NCBI RefSeq assembly: GCF_001984215.1
Contig: NZ_CP019421.1
Coordinates: forward strand, 128,373 to 192,372
Direction: 5' to 3'
Length of the DNA stretch: 64,000 bases
Source of the DNA: Mycobacterium sp. MS1601
GTDB lineage: Bacteria; Actinomycetota; Actinomycetes; Mycobacteriales; Mycobacteriaceae
The notes under the pieces are model-generated. The model did not search any database. It was not told where the DNA came from and worked only from the letters and a program-made list of their open reading frames with translations. The position numbers and the translations under genes were made by a program. Within the stretch, counting starts at the first letter, position 1. Each line of letters starts with the position of its first letter. Positions 39,378-47,988 of the stretch are shown one piece after another.

Positions 39378-41651
39378 TCAGGAAGCGCGGGCGGCGGAGA
39401 GCAGCTGGCGCAGTTGGGGGTGTGTGGGGACGGGGATCGCGTGCTTGAGATCCCAGATCAGTTCTTTGCGGTCGTGGTCGGCCACGGACTCGGCGGCGAT
39501 CAGCCAGAGGTCTTCGCGTTGTGCGTAAACGCGAAGGCCCAGTCGCGCTGTCTGGTAGGCCGCCGCGCGGGCGCCGGTGGCGTGTTGGCGCTGGGCCAGT
39601 TCGGCCGCGGCGGTGCTGCAGCGGTCGATGAGTTCGTCCTTGAGCAGCTCCACGGAGCGCCAGGAGTACTCCTCTTCGGGGACGTCCTCGAACGGTCTGC
39701 CGCGGATGAGCTTCACCGCGGCGGCCAGGGCCTCCGTGGTGGCGCTTTCGGGGGCGTTGCCGACGAGTCGGTTGAATTCCTTCCAGTCGCAGAACATGTC
39801 GACGACGAGGAGTCCGCGCATGTCGCTGCGGATGGGGTCGTGGCCGCCCATCATCTTGCGGATCTGGGTGCGTAACTGCCGGCGATTCTGCGGGGTGACT
39901 TGGAGGATGGTCTCGCCCCACTCGTTGAGGGTGACGCCGTTGGAGGTGGCCACCGCCATCAGCGCCTTGACCGGCTTGCGGACTCCTTGGCGGGTGACCG
40001 CTGAGTGCCGGGTGGGCTCGTTGGTGTCGGGGTCGACGCCCAGCGCGTACACCGGGCCGAGCACGTAGAGGCCGGGCTCGGTGGGTTCTTCGGCGGGCCG
40101 GCCGGGAAGCAGCGGGGTGTCCTCGGCGCCGGTGTCGTGGTCTTCGGCGGTGGCGACCAGTGATGCGGGAATGCCCGGAGTCAGCAGTGGCGGCGTGACG
40201 ACGGGCGCCGGCGGACCCGGCTGGACCGCGGCCGCGGCGTCCTCGTCGACCACCACAGCTGGGGACGTGTCATTTCCGCTGGTAGGCGCGTCGATGCCGC
40301 TGACAGCCGGAGGCGCCGCCGGTTCGAGGCCGGGGTCGGCTGCTCCGGCAACGGCATCGACATCCTCGGCGCCGGCGGCGGCGTCGACGTCATCGCCTTC
40401 CGCACCACCGGGAGTCAGCAGTGGTGGCGTGACGACGGGCGCCGGCGGACCCGGCTGGACCGCGGCCGCGGCGGCCTCGTCGACCGCCACCGCTGGGGAC
40501 GTGTCATTTCCGCTGGTAGGCGCGTCGATGCCGCCGACAGCCGGAGGAGCCGCCGGTTCGAGGCTGTCTTGGGCAGCCGGTTCGAGATCCTGGGCGCCGG
40601 CAGCCACCGGGGCGTCGGCCGCGACATCGGGGGACGTGTCATTGTCGCTGGTTGTGGCGTTGTGGCCGTCGGAGGCTGCAGCTGGCGACGGTGTCGGCAC
40701 TGGCCCGAGGGACATGTCATCAGCGCTGGTCAGGGGTGCCCAGGGCGGCAGCTCGTGCTGGTGCTCGTCGAGTGGCTGCGGCGAGACGGATGGGCCCGGG
40801 CGGCCGAGGACCTGGACGGGGCGATCCGCGGCGGCGAGCGCGGGTCCCCCTCGTTCTGCGTGCAGGAGGGCCTGCGGCGTGGGGGTCGCAGGCGCAGGCA
40901 CCAGCACGGTCTTGAGGTGCTCCCACCGGTCGTCGGCGATCTCCATGCGTCGCCAGACCGGCCAGTACCGGTTGGCCAGGTAGATGCCGGCGACGGTCTC
41001 GTTGCACAGGACGACGTTGGCGGCGTCGGCCGCCTGCGAGGACACCGTGATGGGATGTGGCTGCCCTGGGGCGGGGGCACTGGTGTGGTGGGTGCTCAAG
41101 ATCAGCGACGTGCCCGCCGGGGCCGCGCCCGGGTCCTCGATCAGTGCCAGACGCTCGGCGCCGGCCATAGCCAGGGCCGGATCGGTGACCGCTACTTCGG
41201 CGGTGGGGGTCTTGGACAGAACCTGGATCAGCCAGGACCGCATCATCAGGATCGGGTTGTCACCTTCGATGCCGAGGTAGTCGGCTGCGGCGAGGTTCAC
41301 CACGAGAACTTGGTTACGGGAGGTGATGCCGGCGACCACGTGGTGCGACGCTGATGTGCTGCTGGGCAGCAAGCTGGAACGCAGCGGGTGTGACCACCCC
41401 TCTGGGGCCGACGTCCACTCTTGTCCCTGGGGCTGGGCCTCGGGATCGACGGGGTAGGCGGTGATCGTCGCGGCATCGATGGCGGCGGCCACCACGCCGG
41501 TGGGGCCGAAGTCCTCCGTCAGCAACTGTGCGACGTTCTTCAGGGCCCCGTTTCCAGCAAGCAGCCACCGGGTCAGCTTGGCGGCTTGCTCGTTCACACG
41601 GGTGAGTCTATCGAGATTGACGGGCTGATCCGGGCGCCGCAAGGCCCCCAA
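39378..41651 (-). CDS. Large protein with disordered repeat linker and C-terminal BTAD-like domain
   Basis: A 757-residue protein; GTG at 41597 (VNEQAAKLTRWLLAGNGALK) is an alternative that would shorten it by 18 residues. The N-terminal 260 residues form a folded domain of unknown type. Residues 270-510 are a Pro/Ala-rich linker with two near-identical blocks of about 50 residues (each with TSGNDTSPAV and PAPVVTPPLLTPG). The C-terminal 240 residues match the bacterial transcriptional activator domain: GLLVVDMFCDWKEFNRLVGN, then AYQTARLGLRVYAQREDLWL. The linker carries four copies of the dispersed motif. Possibly a regulator or scaffold of transfer. Confidence 0.72.
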   Translation of the reverse strand: MGALRRPDQPVNLDRLTRVNEQAAKLTRWLLAGNGALKNVAQLLTEDFGPTGVVAAAIDAATITAYPVDPEAQPQGQEWTSAPEGWSHPLRSSLLPSSTSASHHVVAGITSRNQVLVVNLAAADYLGIEGDNPILMMRSWLIQVLSKTPTAEVAVTDPALAMAGAERLALIEDPGAAPAGTSLILSTHHTSAPAPGQPHPITVSSQAADAANVVLCNETVAGIYLANRYWPVWRRMEIADDRWEHLKTVLVPAPATPTPQALLHAERGGPALAAADRPVQVLGRPGPSVSPQPLDEHQHELPPWAPLTSADDMSLGPVPTPSPAAASDGHNATTSDNDTSPDVAADAPVAAGAQDLEPAAQDSLEPAAPPAVGGIDAPTSGNDTSPAVAVDEAAAAAVQPGPPAPVVTPPLLTPGGAEGDDVDAAAGAEDVDAVAGAADPGLEPAAPPAVSGIDAPTSGNDTSPAVVVDEDAAAAVQPGPPAPVVTPPLLTPGIPASLVATAEDHDTGAEDTPLLPGRPAEEPTEPGLYVLGPVYALGVDPDTNEPTRHSAVTRQGVRKPVKALMAVATSNGVTLNEWGETILQVTPQNRRQLRTQIRKMMGGHDPIRSDMRGLLVVDMFCDWKEFNRLVGNAPESATTEALAAAVKLIRGRPFEDVPEEEYSWRSVELLKDELIDRCSTAAAELAQRQHATGARAAAYQTARLGLRVYAQREDLWLIAAESVADHDRKELIWDLKHAIPVPTHPQLRQLLSAARAS
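40261..40283 (+). repeat. Dispersed 23-bp motif, copy
   Basis: GGGGACGTGTCAT-ttcc-GCTGGT, in-frame in the BTAD protein linker as TSGNDTSP. Confidence 0.75.
40495..40517 (+). repeat. Dispersed 23-bp motif, copy
   Basis: Identical in core to the copy at 40261; encodes TSGNDTSP in the second linker repeat. Confidence 0.75.
40630..40652 (+). repeat. Dispersed 23-bp motif, copy
   Basis: GGGGACGTGTCAT-tgtc-GCTGGT; encodes TSDNDTSP in the linker. Confidence 0.75.
40708..40730 (+). repeat. Dispersed 23-bp motif, copy
   Basis: AGGGACATGTCAT-cagc-GCTGGT; encodes TSADDMSL in the linker. Confidence 0.7.
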
Positions 41652-42153
41652 TTGCCTTGGTTGCCACGGGTTCGAACTCCGGGATCTGGCTGGCGCGGCG
41701 AAAGACGTCCTCGGCCTGCTTAGCCGCTTCCTGACCCGCCGTTGTCACTAGGCGGGTGACCTCCCCGGCGATCTCGGCGGCGGTTCTGCGCGCAAGAATT
41801 CCGGGTTCGAGCCGGAGGTCAATGAGCTGCCCGCTCAGGTCTACTTTGACGGCTACCTCTCCGTCGGCGGAGGACTGCTCTACCGCAATGGTTTTCATCT
41901 GCACGACGGACTTGTGGAGGTGTTGGGCGACCTCCTCGAGATGCAGTTTGGAGTCCACGGTGAGCGCGTCAGTGGCGAGGGTCTGCGAGGCTTCTTTGAG
42001 ACGCTTCCAGTGTTCGACCTGTTGGACGATCTGGTCGGGATCTGTCTCGTTGCGGAGCCGGTCCTCCACCCGTGCAGTGTTTTCAGATACGCGGACCGTG
42101 ATCCCATGTAATCGAGTGGCGAGGTCCTTCAACCCAGCTGTTGACTCGCTCAT
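41608..42153 (-). CDS. YbaB/EspL-like protein (larger)
   Basis: A 181-residue protein (MSESTAGLKDLATRLHGITV). The C-terminal half (DGEVAVKVDLSGQLIDLRLE, then PGILARRTAAEIAGEVTRLV) matches the YbaB/EbfC fold, also used by EspL-type proteins of ESX loci. A helical N-terminal extension (NTARVEDRLRNETDPDQIVQ) precedes it. It overlaps the smaller YbaB-like gene by 4 bp. The two may form a heterodimer that acts as a chaperone or nucleoid-binding partner of the ESX-like substrates nearby. Confidence 0.75.
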   Translation of the reverse strand: MSESTAGLKDLATRLHGITVRVSENTARVEDRLRNETDPDQIVQQVEHWKRLKEASQTLATDALTVDSKLHLEEVAQHLHKSVVQMKTIAVEQSSADGEVAVKVDLSGQLIDLRLEPGILARRTAAEIAGEVTRLVTTAGQEAAKQAEDVFRRASQIPEFEPVATKAIGGLAAPGSARQSR

Positions 42154-42539
42154 ACCCGCAGCTTATCTGCCTGCGCTTTTGGGGCGGGTTCAGTGGTATC
42201 GCCACTCCCATGGGCTGCCACTACGGCGTCGAAATCTGGAAGTTCGTGGGCGGCCCGGAAGAGTTCGGCGACCTGATCGGCGTTCTGCTGTCCGGCGGTG
42301 GTGACGAGTCGGGTGATCTCCTTGGCGATCTCGGCTGCCGTCTTGCTGTCGAGGATCCCCGGTTTGAGCCATAAGTCTGCGAGTTGGCCGTTCATGTCGA
42401 CCTTGACGGCGATGTCTTTGTCCTCTGAAATGCCCTCTGCAGCCAGTGCTCTCATCTTCTCGATGGTGCTGAGGAGATGGTCGTGGACCGTGTCTGCGTA
42501 CAGCAGTGTGTTCTTCACATCGGGGTGGATGACGGCCAT
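42150..42539 (-). CDS. YbaB/EspL-like protein (smaller)
   Basis: A 129-residue protein (MAVIHPDVKNTLLYADTVHD). The core DKDIAVKVDMNGQLADLWLK then PGILDSKTAAEIAKEITRLV is a YbaB-like fold and aligns with the larger protein at 41608-42153. It overlaps that gene by ATGA. Role as above: a nucleic-acid-binding or chaperone-like partner near EspC-type substrates. Confidence 0.75.
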   Translation of the reverse strand: MAVIHPDVKNTLLYADTVHDHLLSTIEKMRALAAEGISEDKDIAVKVDMNGQLADLWLKPGILDSKTAAEIAKEITRLVTTAGQQNADQVAELFRAAHELPDFDAVVAAHGSGDTTEPAPKAQADKLRV

Positions 42540-42548
42540 GGTTGATTC

Positions 42549-43150
42549 CTACACGATTTTCGGAGGGATGAAGGCTGCGGCGTTGATCTCTTCAGTGGCC
42601 TTGGTGGAGGCGATCGAGGCGCGCAGCGCTGTGGAGGTCTGGACGTTGTGCTCGGCGAACGTCGTTCCGGCGATCTGCTTGCTGGCCATGAACTCGCGGA
42701 TCTTGAGGTAGGTCCCGTAGTTCACCTTGCCGTGGGTGGCCAGGTAGCGCTCGGGAAGTCGGGGTCACCAGAGGCCCAATCGGCGATCTCTTGGGCGTTG
42801 AGGTCGTGCTCCTTGGCGAACTTTTCCAGTTCGGCGTAGTTGACCTGGAAGGGGGCTCCCGCCCCGCCGGGGGAGCCTGCGGGGCCGGTGGTGTTGCTGA
42901 CCGGCGCCAGGCCGCCGCCCACGCTGGGGCCGGGGCCGGCGCCTTCGATGGGGTCGAGTTCCTGGATGTAGCGCGTCAGCCCGTCATCGCCGATCTCCCA
43001 GTGGTAGTCACCGGTGCCGCTGGTGTTGCTGATCAGCTGGGCGGGGACTGGGCCGATCGCGCCGGGCCCGGCGGCCGCCCCGCCGGGGTCGATGGGTTCC
43101 CAATCGTCTTGCCAGCCGGGCCCCTCGAACCAATCGTTGTTGTCAGACAT
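42549..43150 (-). pseudogene. EspC-domain protein interrupted by a single-base frameshift
   Basis: The front 142 codons (MSDNNDWFEGPGWQDDWEPI) run through QVNYAELEKFAKEHDLNAQE into WASGDPDFPSATWPPTAR, off frame. Adding one C at about 42753-42757 (near GACTTCCCGAG) joins it to ERYLATHGKVNYGTYLKIRE and a tail ending at 42549, which matches the C-terminus of the protein at 43177-43974 (DRLLATHGKIAYATYLNVKK). Repaired, it is about 200 residues with an EspC-like (DUF2580) domain: THG motif, AEHN, and ALRASIASTKAT. It is either an assembly indel, a recent mutation or a frameshifted gene. EspC-type proteins are secreted by ESX systems. Confidence 0.78.
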
Positions 43151-43176
43151 CGTGATTCACATCCTTCTTGAAGGTC

Positions 43177-43974
43177 TTAGACCTGGGTGGTCGGCGAGCG
43201 GAAGGCCGCGGCGGAGGATTCGTCGGTGGATTGGGTCGACTCGATGGAGGTGCGTAGGCCCACCGCGGTGTCACTGTTGCGCTGCGCGTAGGCGCCCGCC
43301 TCTGCTTGGCGGCTGTCGTTGAACTTCTTCACGTTCAGGTAGGTGGCGTAGGCGATCTTGCCGTGAGTCGCCAGGAGCCGATCGGCGAAGTCCTGCTCGG
43401 CGTTGGCCCACTGCGCTACCTGCTCGGCCTGCTGGTCGTGGTTGTTGGCCAGGCCTTCGAGTTGGCGGTAGTTGACATGGAACACGTCGTTGCTTGTGCC
43501 GCCGCTTTGATCGGCTTCGGGGTCGGTGGTCGTGTCGCTGGCCGGTCGCGCCGATTTGGCCACGGTGTCCGGGCCGGGGACCCATACACCGGAGTCGCCG
43601 AGGGGGACGTAGCCGGGCGGGACGGCGCGGCCGTCGCCGGGGAAGCGGATGTCCTGGATCTGTACGGGCTTCTCCCCCGCCGGCGGGGTGTAGGAGCCGG
43701 GGCGCATCTCGTTGGAGCGTGGGTGTGGGATCCACACGCCGGTGTCGCGGCCGAGTTCCATCATGCCCTGGGGGCCGAGTTCACCTGGTGGGCGGACCTG
43801 GATATCGCTGGCGTACAGGGGCATTCGGACGTTGTTGTCGTTGACGATGCCGGGTTTCAACTCATTGGCACCGGGGTCGGGGATCCAGACTCCTGGCACC
43901 AGCTCCTGGTAGTTCGATGGACCGAGTTGGTCTGGTCCGATGTCGACCAGATCGGCGATGTCGAATGTCGTCAT
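43177..43974 (-). CDS. EspC-domain protein with N-terminal GVWIPDP repeats
   Basis: A 265-residue protein (MTTFDIADLVDIGPDQLGPS). Residues 20-140 hold three repeats of the type PGVWIPDPGANELKPG, GVWIPHPRSNEMRPG and GVWVPGPDTV. The C-terminal 100 residues (FHVNYRQLEGLANNHDQQAE, LLATHGKIAYATYLNVKKFN, AVGLRTSIESTQSTDESSAA) align with the EspC/DUF2580 family (HD-x2-A, THG, LR). It is probably exported by an ESX apparatus. It is the intact paralogue of the frameshifted gene at 42549-43150. Confidence 0.8.
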   Translation of the reverse strand: MTTFDIADLVDIGPDQLGPSNYQELVPGVWIPDPGANELKPGIVNDNNVRMPLYASDIQVRPPGELGPQGMMELGRDTGVWIPHPRSNEMRPGSYTPPAGEKPVQIQDIRFPGDGRAVPPGYVPLGDSGVWVPGPDTVAKSARPASDTTTDPEADQSGGTSNDVFHVNYRQLEGLANNHDQQAEQVAQWANAEQDFADRLLATHGKIAYATYLNVKKFNDSRQAEAGAYAQRNSDTAVGLRTSIESTQSTDESSAAAFRSPTTQV

Positions 43975-44017
43975 GGCTTAGGCCTTCCTGGTGGGATGTT
44001 CGGTGGTCATCGCGTGG

Positions 44018-46357
44018 CTACTCCAGCCCTGCTGCGATGCGTTCGCTCTTGGTGGAGCGCGCCGCGGGCGGCGGTGCGTCGTCCTCGAACGGTGAGGGCG
44101 GCGCGGGTTGGGGCACGGTGGCGCTGGGCTGCGGTGCAGGGGCCTGCGGGGCGGCGGGTGCGCCCGCTGGGCCGGGCCCGGACAGCGGGACGCTGTCCGG
44201 TGGCGGCTCGGCCGGCACGGACGTCGGCGGTGGGCTGGGCGGCGTCGGTGCTGGCGGTGTCCGGTCGTTGTCGGCCGGCGGTGGGGGTGTCGGCTGCCCG
44301 GGCGGTGACGGCGGGGCCTGCGGGTCGGTCAGCGGCGGTGCCGAGGTGTGTGTGGACAGCGTCGGGTCGGTCTCGGTGGGGCGGAAGACGCCTTCGAATC
44401 CCTTCTGGTCCTTGAAGACCTCGGCCAGGGTGTGGGTGACGCCGGGCTCGTTGGGGTCGGCGACAAGCCCTGGGGCGACCGCAACCATGGTCTTGTCCTG
44501 CCACTTCAGCACGTCCCCGGGCTGCATATCGGAGGGGTCGACTTTGGCGCCCAGGTTCTTGCCGTCTCCGGGTAGGTCCAGCCCGGTGGGGCTGTATGCC
44601 TTCTGGGCTGCGTCGCCGCCTGGCGAGGCGTTGTCGATGGCGTTCTGGGCCGCGTCGGCGGCCTGCTTGTTCGGTGCCTCGATGACCTTGCCGTCGGGCA
44701 GTGTCACGGTGGGCTTGGCGCCGGTCGTCGTCGAGTTGCCCGCTGGGGTGGCTGCGGGTTCCTTGGCCGGGCCGGGCTGGCCTGGCGTGCCAGCTGCCAC
44801 TGCGGCCGGATCCGCGGGCGCGGCGGCGGGGCTGGTCGCTGGTGGCGGCGGTGCGTTCTGCGGTCCGGGATTCAGGGGCGTGATCGCCGGCTTCTTGTCC
44901 TCGCCCTTGCCGTCGTTGTCGGACAGCTTGGACAGCGGCTTCACCGCATCGGACAGGGACGACAACGGGTTCCCTCCGCCACCCATCGGGCTGCCGCCAC
45001 CGCCACCCAGAGGGTTCATCCCGCCCAGAGCGCCCAAGGGGTTGCCTCCCATGGGCATTCCACCACCGAACGGTGATCCGCCCATGCCTCCGAGGAGATC
45101 CTTGAGGTCCTTGTTCTCGTCGGTGGGTGGGGCTGCCAGTGCGGCGTCTGCCGGCGGCATCGCCGCTGCCGGAGCGGGAGGTGTCATCGGTGATCCGGGT
45201 CCCCCGGAGGGGTTGGACGGCACGTTCTGCTGTGTGTTGGCCGCGCTTTCGACCTTGGATTTGACGGTGTCGAGCATGGTGGACTCGGCCTGCAACAGCC
45301 CGTCCCAGTCGCCTTCGTCGAGTGACTTCGCGGTGGTGTTGAACGTGGCGATCGCATTGTTGATCGCATCGCGGCCGGCTTTGGTGACGTTGGCCGAGGT
45401 CTGCACGGCATCTTTGAATGCCTGTGCCGCGGAGTCGAATTGCGACTCGATGCGCTTGAAGTCGCCCTTGACGGTGTCGTAGGCGTCGATCCCGGACTTC
45501 TCGCCGGTGTCGGTGCTGAACGGGAACTCCGGCAGCTCGCTGGTGGCGGGTGACCCGCTACCGAACAGTTCGTAGAGCCGGACGACGACACCGGTCATCT
45601 GATTGGGCACATCGGGGTCGACCTCGGTCGCCCACTCGGGGTACTCCGGCGCCGTCATGCCATCGGGCACGCTCACCTGGGTGCTCTGCAGCGGCGCGCC
45701 GGAGCCTGGGGCGGGCGGCTGCCCCGGAGCTTGACCCGGCTGCGGGAAGGGCGTCCCCGCGAAGTACTTCTCCTTGCTGATCGGCTGGCCGGTCTTGTCG
45801 AAGTACTTGTTCTGCCCTGTGGCGGGGTCGATTTCGTAGTAGTCGCCGTTGGTGTTCAACGGGGTGGCCACACCACCTGCCTCATGCCAGCCGGGGCTGC
45901 CCGGAAAGTTGGACGGCTGCGGATTCAGCGCACCGACCTGGTTTCCACGCGCATCGATCGGCGCGTACTTGCCGTCGGCCATTCTTCGGTAGCCCGCCGG
46001 AGCGAAGGGCTGCCCGGTCGGTTGGAAGTTCTGGTCGGCTTTGGTGAAGGTGCCGTCTCCGTTGTTGATCCAGTTCTGGTTGCTCGCGCTGTCGCGGTAG
46101 GCCAGCGTGCCGTCAGAGGGCACCCGCGTGCCGTCGCCGAAGACGAGGTAGCGATCTTCCCCGTTGTCATCTGTGTTGTAGCGAATGTTGGGGTCGCCGT
46201 AAGCAGCTTGGGCATCGGTCAGGTTGGTGGTCCAGTAAAGGTCTTCTTTGTCGATGACGAAGTCTTGACCGGGGACCTCCCAGCCGCCGTTCGGGGTGAA
46301 GCGGAACCCGTCGGTCGGCTCCCACGTCGTCTGCCCGTCGAACTTGTTGCCAGTCAT
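44018..46357 (-). CDS. Large EspA/EspK-like secreted substrate
   Basis: A 779-residue protein (MTGNKFDGQTTWEPTDGFRF). The first 230 residues are beta-rich with YD-like repeats (YNTDDNGEDRYLVFGDGTRV, NWINNGDGTFTKADQNFQPT). A helical region around residues 290-370 (DAYDTVKGDFKRIESQFDSA, AFNTTAKSLDEGDWDGLLQA) resembles the EspA/DUF4226 domain. Glycine-rich GGMGGSPFGGGMPMGG follows, then a low-complexity Pro tail, with a VDPSDMQPGDVLKWQDKTMV segment within it. The layout is that of ESX-1-type EspK/EspA substrates. It is in the same unit as the EspC-domain genes and the following PG-hydrolase-like gene. Confidence 0.72.
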   Translation of the reverse strand: MTGNKFDGQTTWEPTDGFRFTPNGGWEVPGQDFVIDKEDLYWTTNLTDAQAAYGDPNIRYNTDDNGEDRYLVFGDGTRVPSDGTLAYRDSASNQNWINNGDGTFTKADQNFQPTGQPFAPAGYRRMADGKYAPIDARGNQVGALNPQPSNFPGSPGWHEAGGVATPLNTNGDYYEIDPATGQNKYFDKTGQPISKEKYFAGTPFPQPGQAPGQPPAPGSGAPLQSTQVSVPDGMTAPEYPEWATEVDPDVPNQMTGVVVRLYELFGSGSPATSELPEFPFSTDTGEKSGIDAYDTVKGDFKRIESQFDSAAQAFKDAVQTSANVTKAGRDAINNAIATFNTTAKSLDEGDWDGLLQAESTMLDTVKSKVESAANTQQNVPSNPSGGPGSPMTPPAPAAAMPPADAALAAPPTDENKDLKDLLGGMGGSPFGGGMPMGGNPLGALGGMNPLGGGGGSPMGGGGNPLSSLSDAVKPLSKLSDNDGKGEDKKPAITPLNPGPQNAPPPPATSPAAAPADPAAVAAGTPGQPGPAKEPAATPAGNSTTTGAKPTVTLPDGKVIEAPNKQAADAAQNAIDNASPGGDAAQKAYSPTGLDLPGDGKNLGAKVDPSDMQPGDVLKWQDKTMVAVAPGLVADPNEPGVTHTLAEVFKDQKGFEGVFRPTETDPTLSTHTSAPPLTDPQAPPSPPGQPTPPPPADNDRTPPAPTPPSPPPTSVPAEPPPDSVPLSGPGPAGAPAAPQAPAPQPSATVPQPAPPSPFEDDAPPPAARSTKSERIAAGLE

Positions 46358-46420
46358 GGTGTCCTCGTACCTCCGGGTGTGGTGGAGCGGTCGTCGCGGG
46401 AATGGTTGGTGGGCTGCGTG

Positions 46421-47542
46421 TTACAGGGCATAGGTCTCTTGTCCTGACGGGTAGCCGCCGCCGCTGGTGGCGATGTGGACGTGGTCCATGTGGTTCTGGG
46501 TGTAGTCATTCTTGTCCTGCATGCCGCGTGGGGGGCTGTTCTGCAGGTACATGGTTTGTCGCCAGATTGCGTGGTCGAGACCGTATTTGGAGGCGTGCTG
46601 CATCGCGAAGGCGAGCACGCGGTCCCCCAGCGCCTTACCCTCGGCGGTGTTGGAGTTCGGGATCATCACGTCGATCGCCAGACCGTTGGGGTGCCACTTC
46701 AGCGAGTCGGCGCGCACTCCCCCGATGTCTCCGATTTCCGGGAAGGCCGCACTGATGGCGCGAGAGATCAGGATTGTGTTGCGCTGCAAACCTTTTTCTG
46801 GCCCAACCCCCGGTGGCAGGGCACCCTCGGGTGTGGCGCGAGCGGCCAGGAGGGTTCCGGGTTCGCCCTTTCCGCCCTTGCCGCCGGAGAGTCCCGACAT
46901 CATGCTTGCCGGGGCGGAGGCTAGCCCGGACAGCGCGCTGAGCGGGCTGCCGCCACTGCCGCCGCCGGAGCCGCCGCCTGACCCGCCACCCATTCCACCA
47001 CCGGAGCCACCGCCCATGCCGCCGCCGCCCATGCCGGACGCTGCGGCTTTGGCCTGCTGGTAGTACTTCTGGGCGAGCTGGTCGACGAGCACGCGGCGCA
47101 TGTCGGCCGGCGGCATCTGCGCGCGGACGGCGCCGCTGCCGCCGGCGAGGGCGTCGGCTTTGTTCTGCAACGAGGCCATGGCACCCATCGGGGTGTTCTC
47201 GACTGGGGCCAGGGCATCGTCACGGTTGACGTACTGGTTGGTGGTGTTGTCGATGTCTTCGCGTCCGGCGGTGACGTTGGTGGCTGACTCGTCGACGACG
47301 GGGACTAGGGAGGGATCGATTTCTGCCAACGCGGCGCTGATCTCGGATTGACTTTTGCGGGAGGTCACCATCTTCTCGATGAAGTCGCCGAGTCCGTTGG
47401 GTAGGGTCTGCAGTCGCTTTTCGATGTCGGCGGGGATGGTCGAGGGCAGCGGCGCAGTCACGGGTGTGCCCTCTCCGAGGAGGCCTCGGAGTTGGTTGAG
47501 GATCGTCGTGATCTCGTCACGCGTTGCGCCGCCTGTCGTCAT
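46421..47542 (-). CDS. DUF4226/EspA-like protein with C-terminal peptidoglycan-hydrolase-like domain
   Basis: A 373-residue protein (MTTGGATRDEITTILNQLRG). The N-terminal 170 residues are helical and EspA-like (FIEKMVTSRKSQSEISAALA). A Gly/Ser linker follows (GGGGMGGGSGGG-type). The last 130 residues (VRADSLKWHPNGLAIDVMIP, then HMDHVHIATSGGGY) match the extracellular ARB-07466/VanY-like domain that acts on peptidoglycan; the H-x6-D and H-x-H residues are kept. It would open the cell wall for the transfer machine. It is separated from the gene at 44018 by 63 bp, and its start is next to the stop of the gene at 47543. Confidence 0.78.
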   Translation of the reverse strand: MTTGGATRDEITTILNQLRGLLGEGTPVTAPLPSTIPADIEKRLQTLPNGLGDFIEKMVTSRKSQSEISAALAEIDPSLVPVVDESATNVTAGREDIDNTTNQYVNRDDALAPVENTPMGAMASLQNKADALAGGSGAVRAQMPPADMRRVLVDQLAQKYYQQAKAAASGMGGGGMGGGSGGGMGGGSGGGSGGGSGGSPLSALSGLASAPASMMSGLSGGKGGKGEPGTLLAARATPEGALPPGVGPEKGLQRNTILISRAISAAFPEIGDIGGVRADSLKWHPNGLAIDVMIPNSNTAEGKALGDRVLAFAMQHASKYGLDHAIWRQTMYLQNSPPRGMQDKNDYTQNHMDHVHIATSGGGYPSGQETYAL

Positions 47543-47878
47543 CTACAGCGAGGGCTCCTGTGCGGAACCGCCTTCGGCGCCGCTGCCTTCGCCGTTGGTC
47601 GTGGAGTCGTTGTCCGGGGTGCGTGGTTCCAGGGCGGCGTTGCGGGGCTGGCGACGCGGGATCGCGGTCCTGGGGACGCCGAGTTTGGTCAGCTCTGCAG
47701 GCTTCCAGCCGGCCTCGATGCACTCCAGGACCGCTTTTTCGATGCTGGCTTCACAGTCTTGGAGTTCGGCCTCCTTCTCGGCCTTGGCGTCGAGCAGCTC
47801 GCCGAGGCGTTGGACCGGTCCCAGGCGCGTCGACAAGAACTCGTTGGCGCGCTTGGTGAAGTCATTCTTCTTGGCCAC
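47543..47878 (-). CDS. Hypothetical coiled-coil protein of the transfer cluster
   Basis: A 111-residue protein read from GTG at 47878, which follows GGAAGGAG; the longer ATG at 47908 lacks a ribosome site. The segment FTKRANEFLSTRLGPVQRLG, EAELQDCEASIEKAVLECIE is a coiled coil, followed by a basic/Pro tail and a short acidic C-terminus. No family is recognised. Confidence 0.6.
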   Translation of the reverse strand: MAKKNDFTKRANEFLSTRLGPVQRLGELLDAKAEKEAELQDCEASIEKAVLECIEAGWKPAELTKLGVPRTAIPRRQPRNAALEPRTPDNDSTTNGEGSGAEGGSAQEPSL

Positions 47879-47988
47879 CGGTGGAGGCTCCTTCCGTGAT
47901 GTTTCCATTATTGGCGATACTTGGTCGTTATTCCCACGTCAACGCGGGTTTTCTTGAGGGTTGGATTTGCCGAGGTCGGCCGGGGTCG

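Larger units (their letters stand above)
40178..40561. repeat. Tandem coding repeat in BTAD protein linker
   Basis: Two blocks of about 150 bp (40178-40325 and 40411-40561) are nearly identical, each containing one dispersed-motif copy and encoding GIDAPTSGNDTSPAV then VQPGPPAPVVTPPLL. The spacing between them is about 234 bp. Confidence 0.75.
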
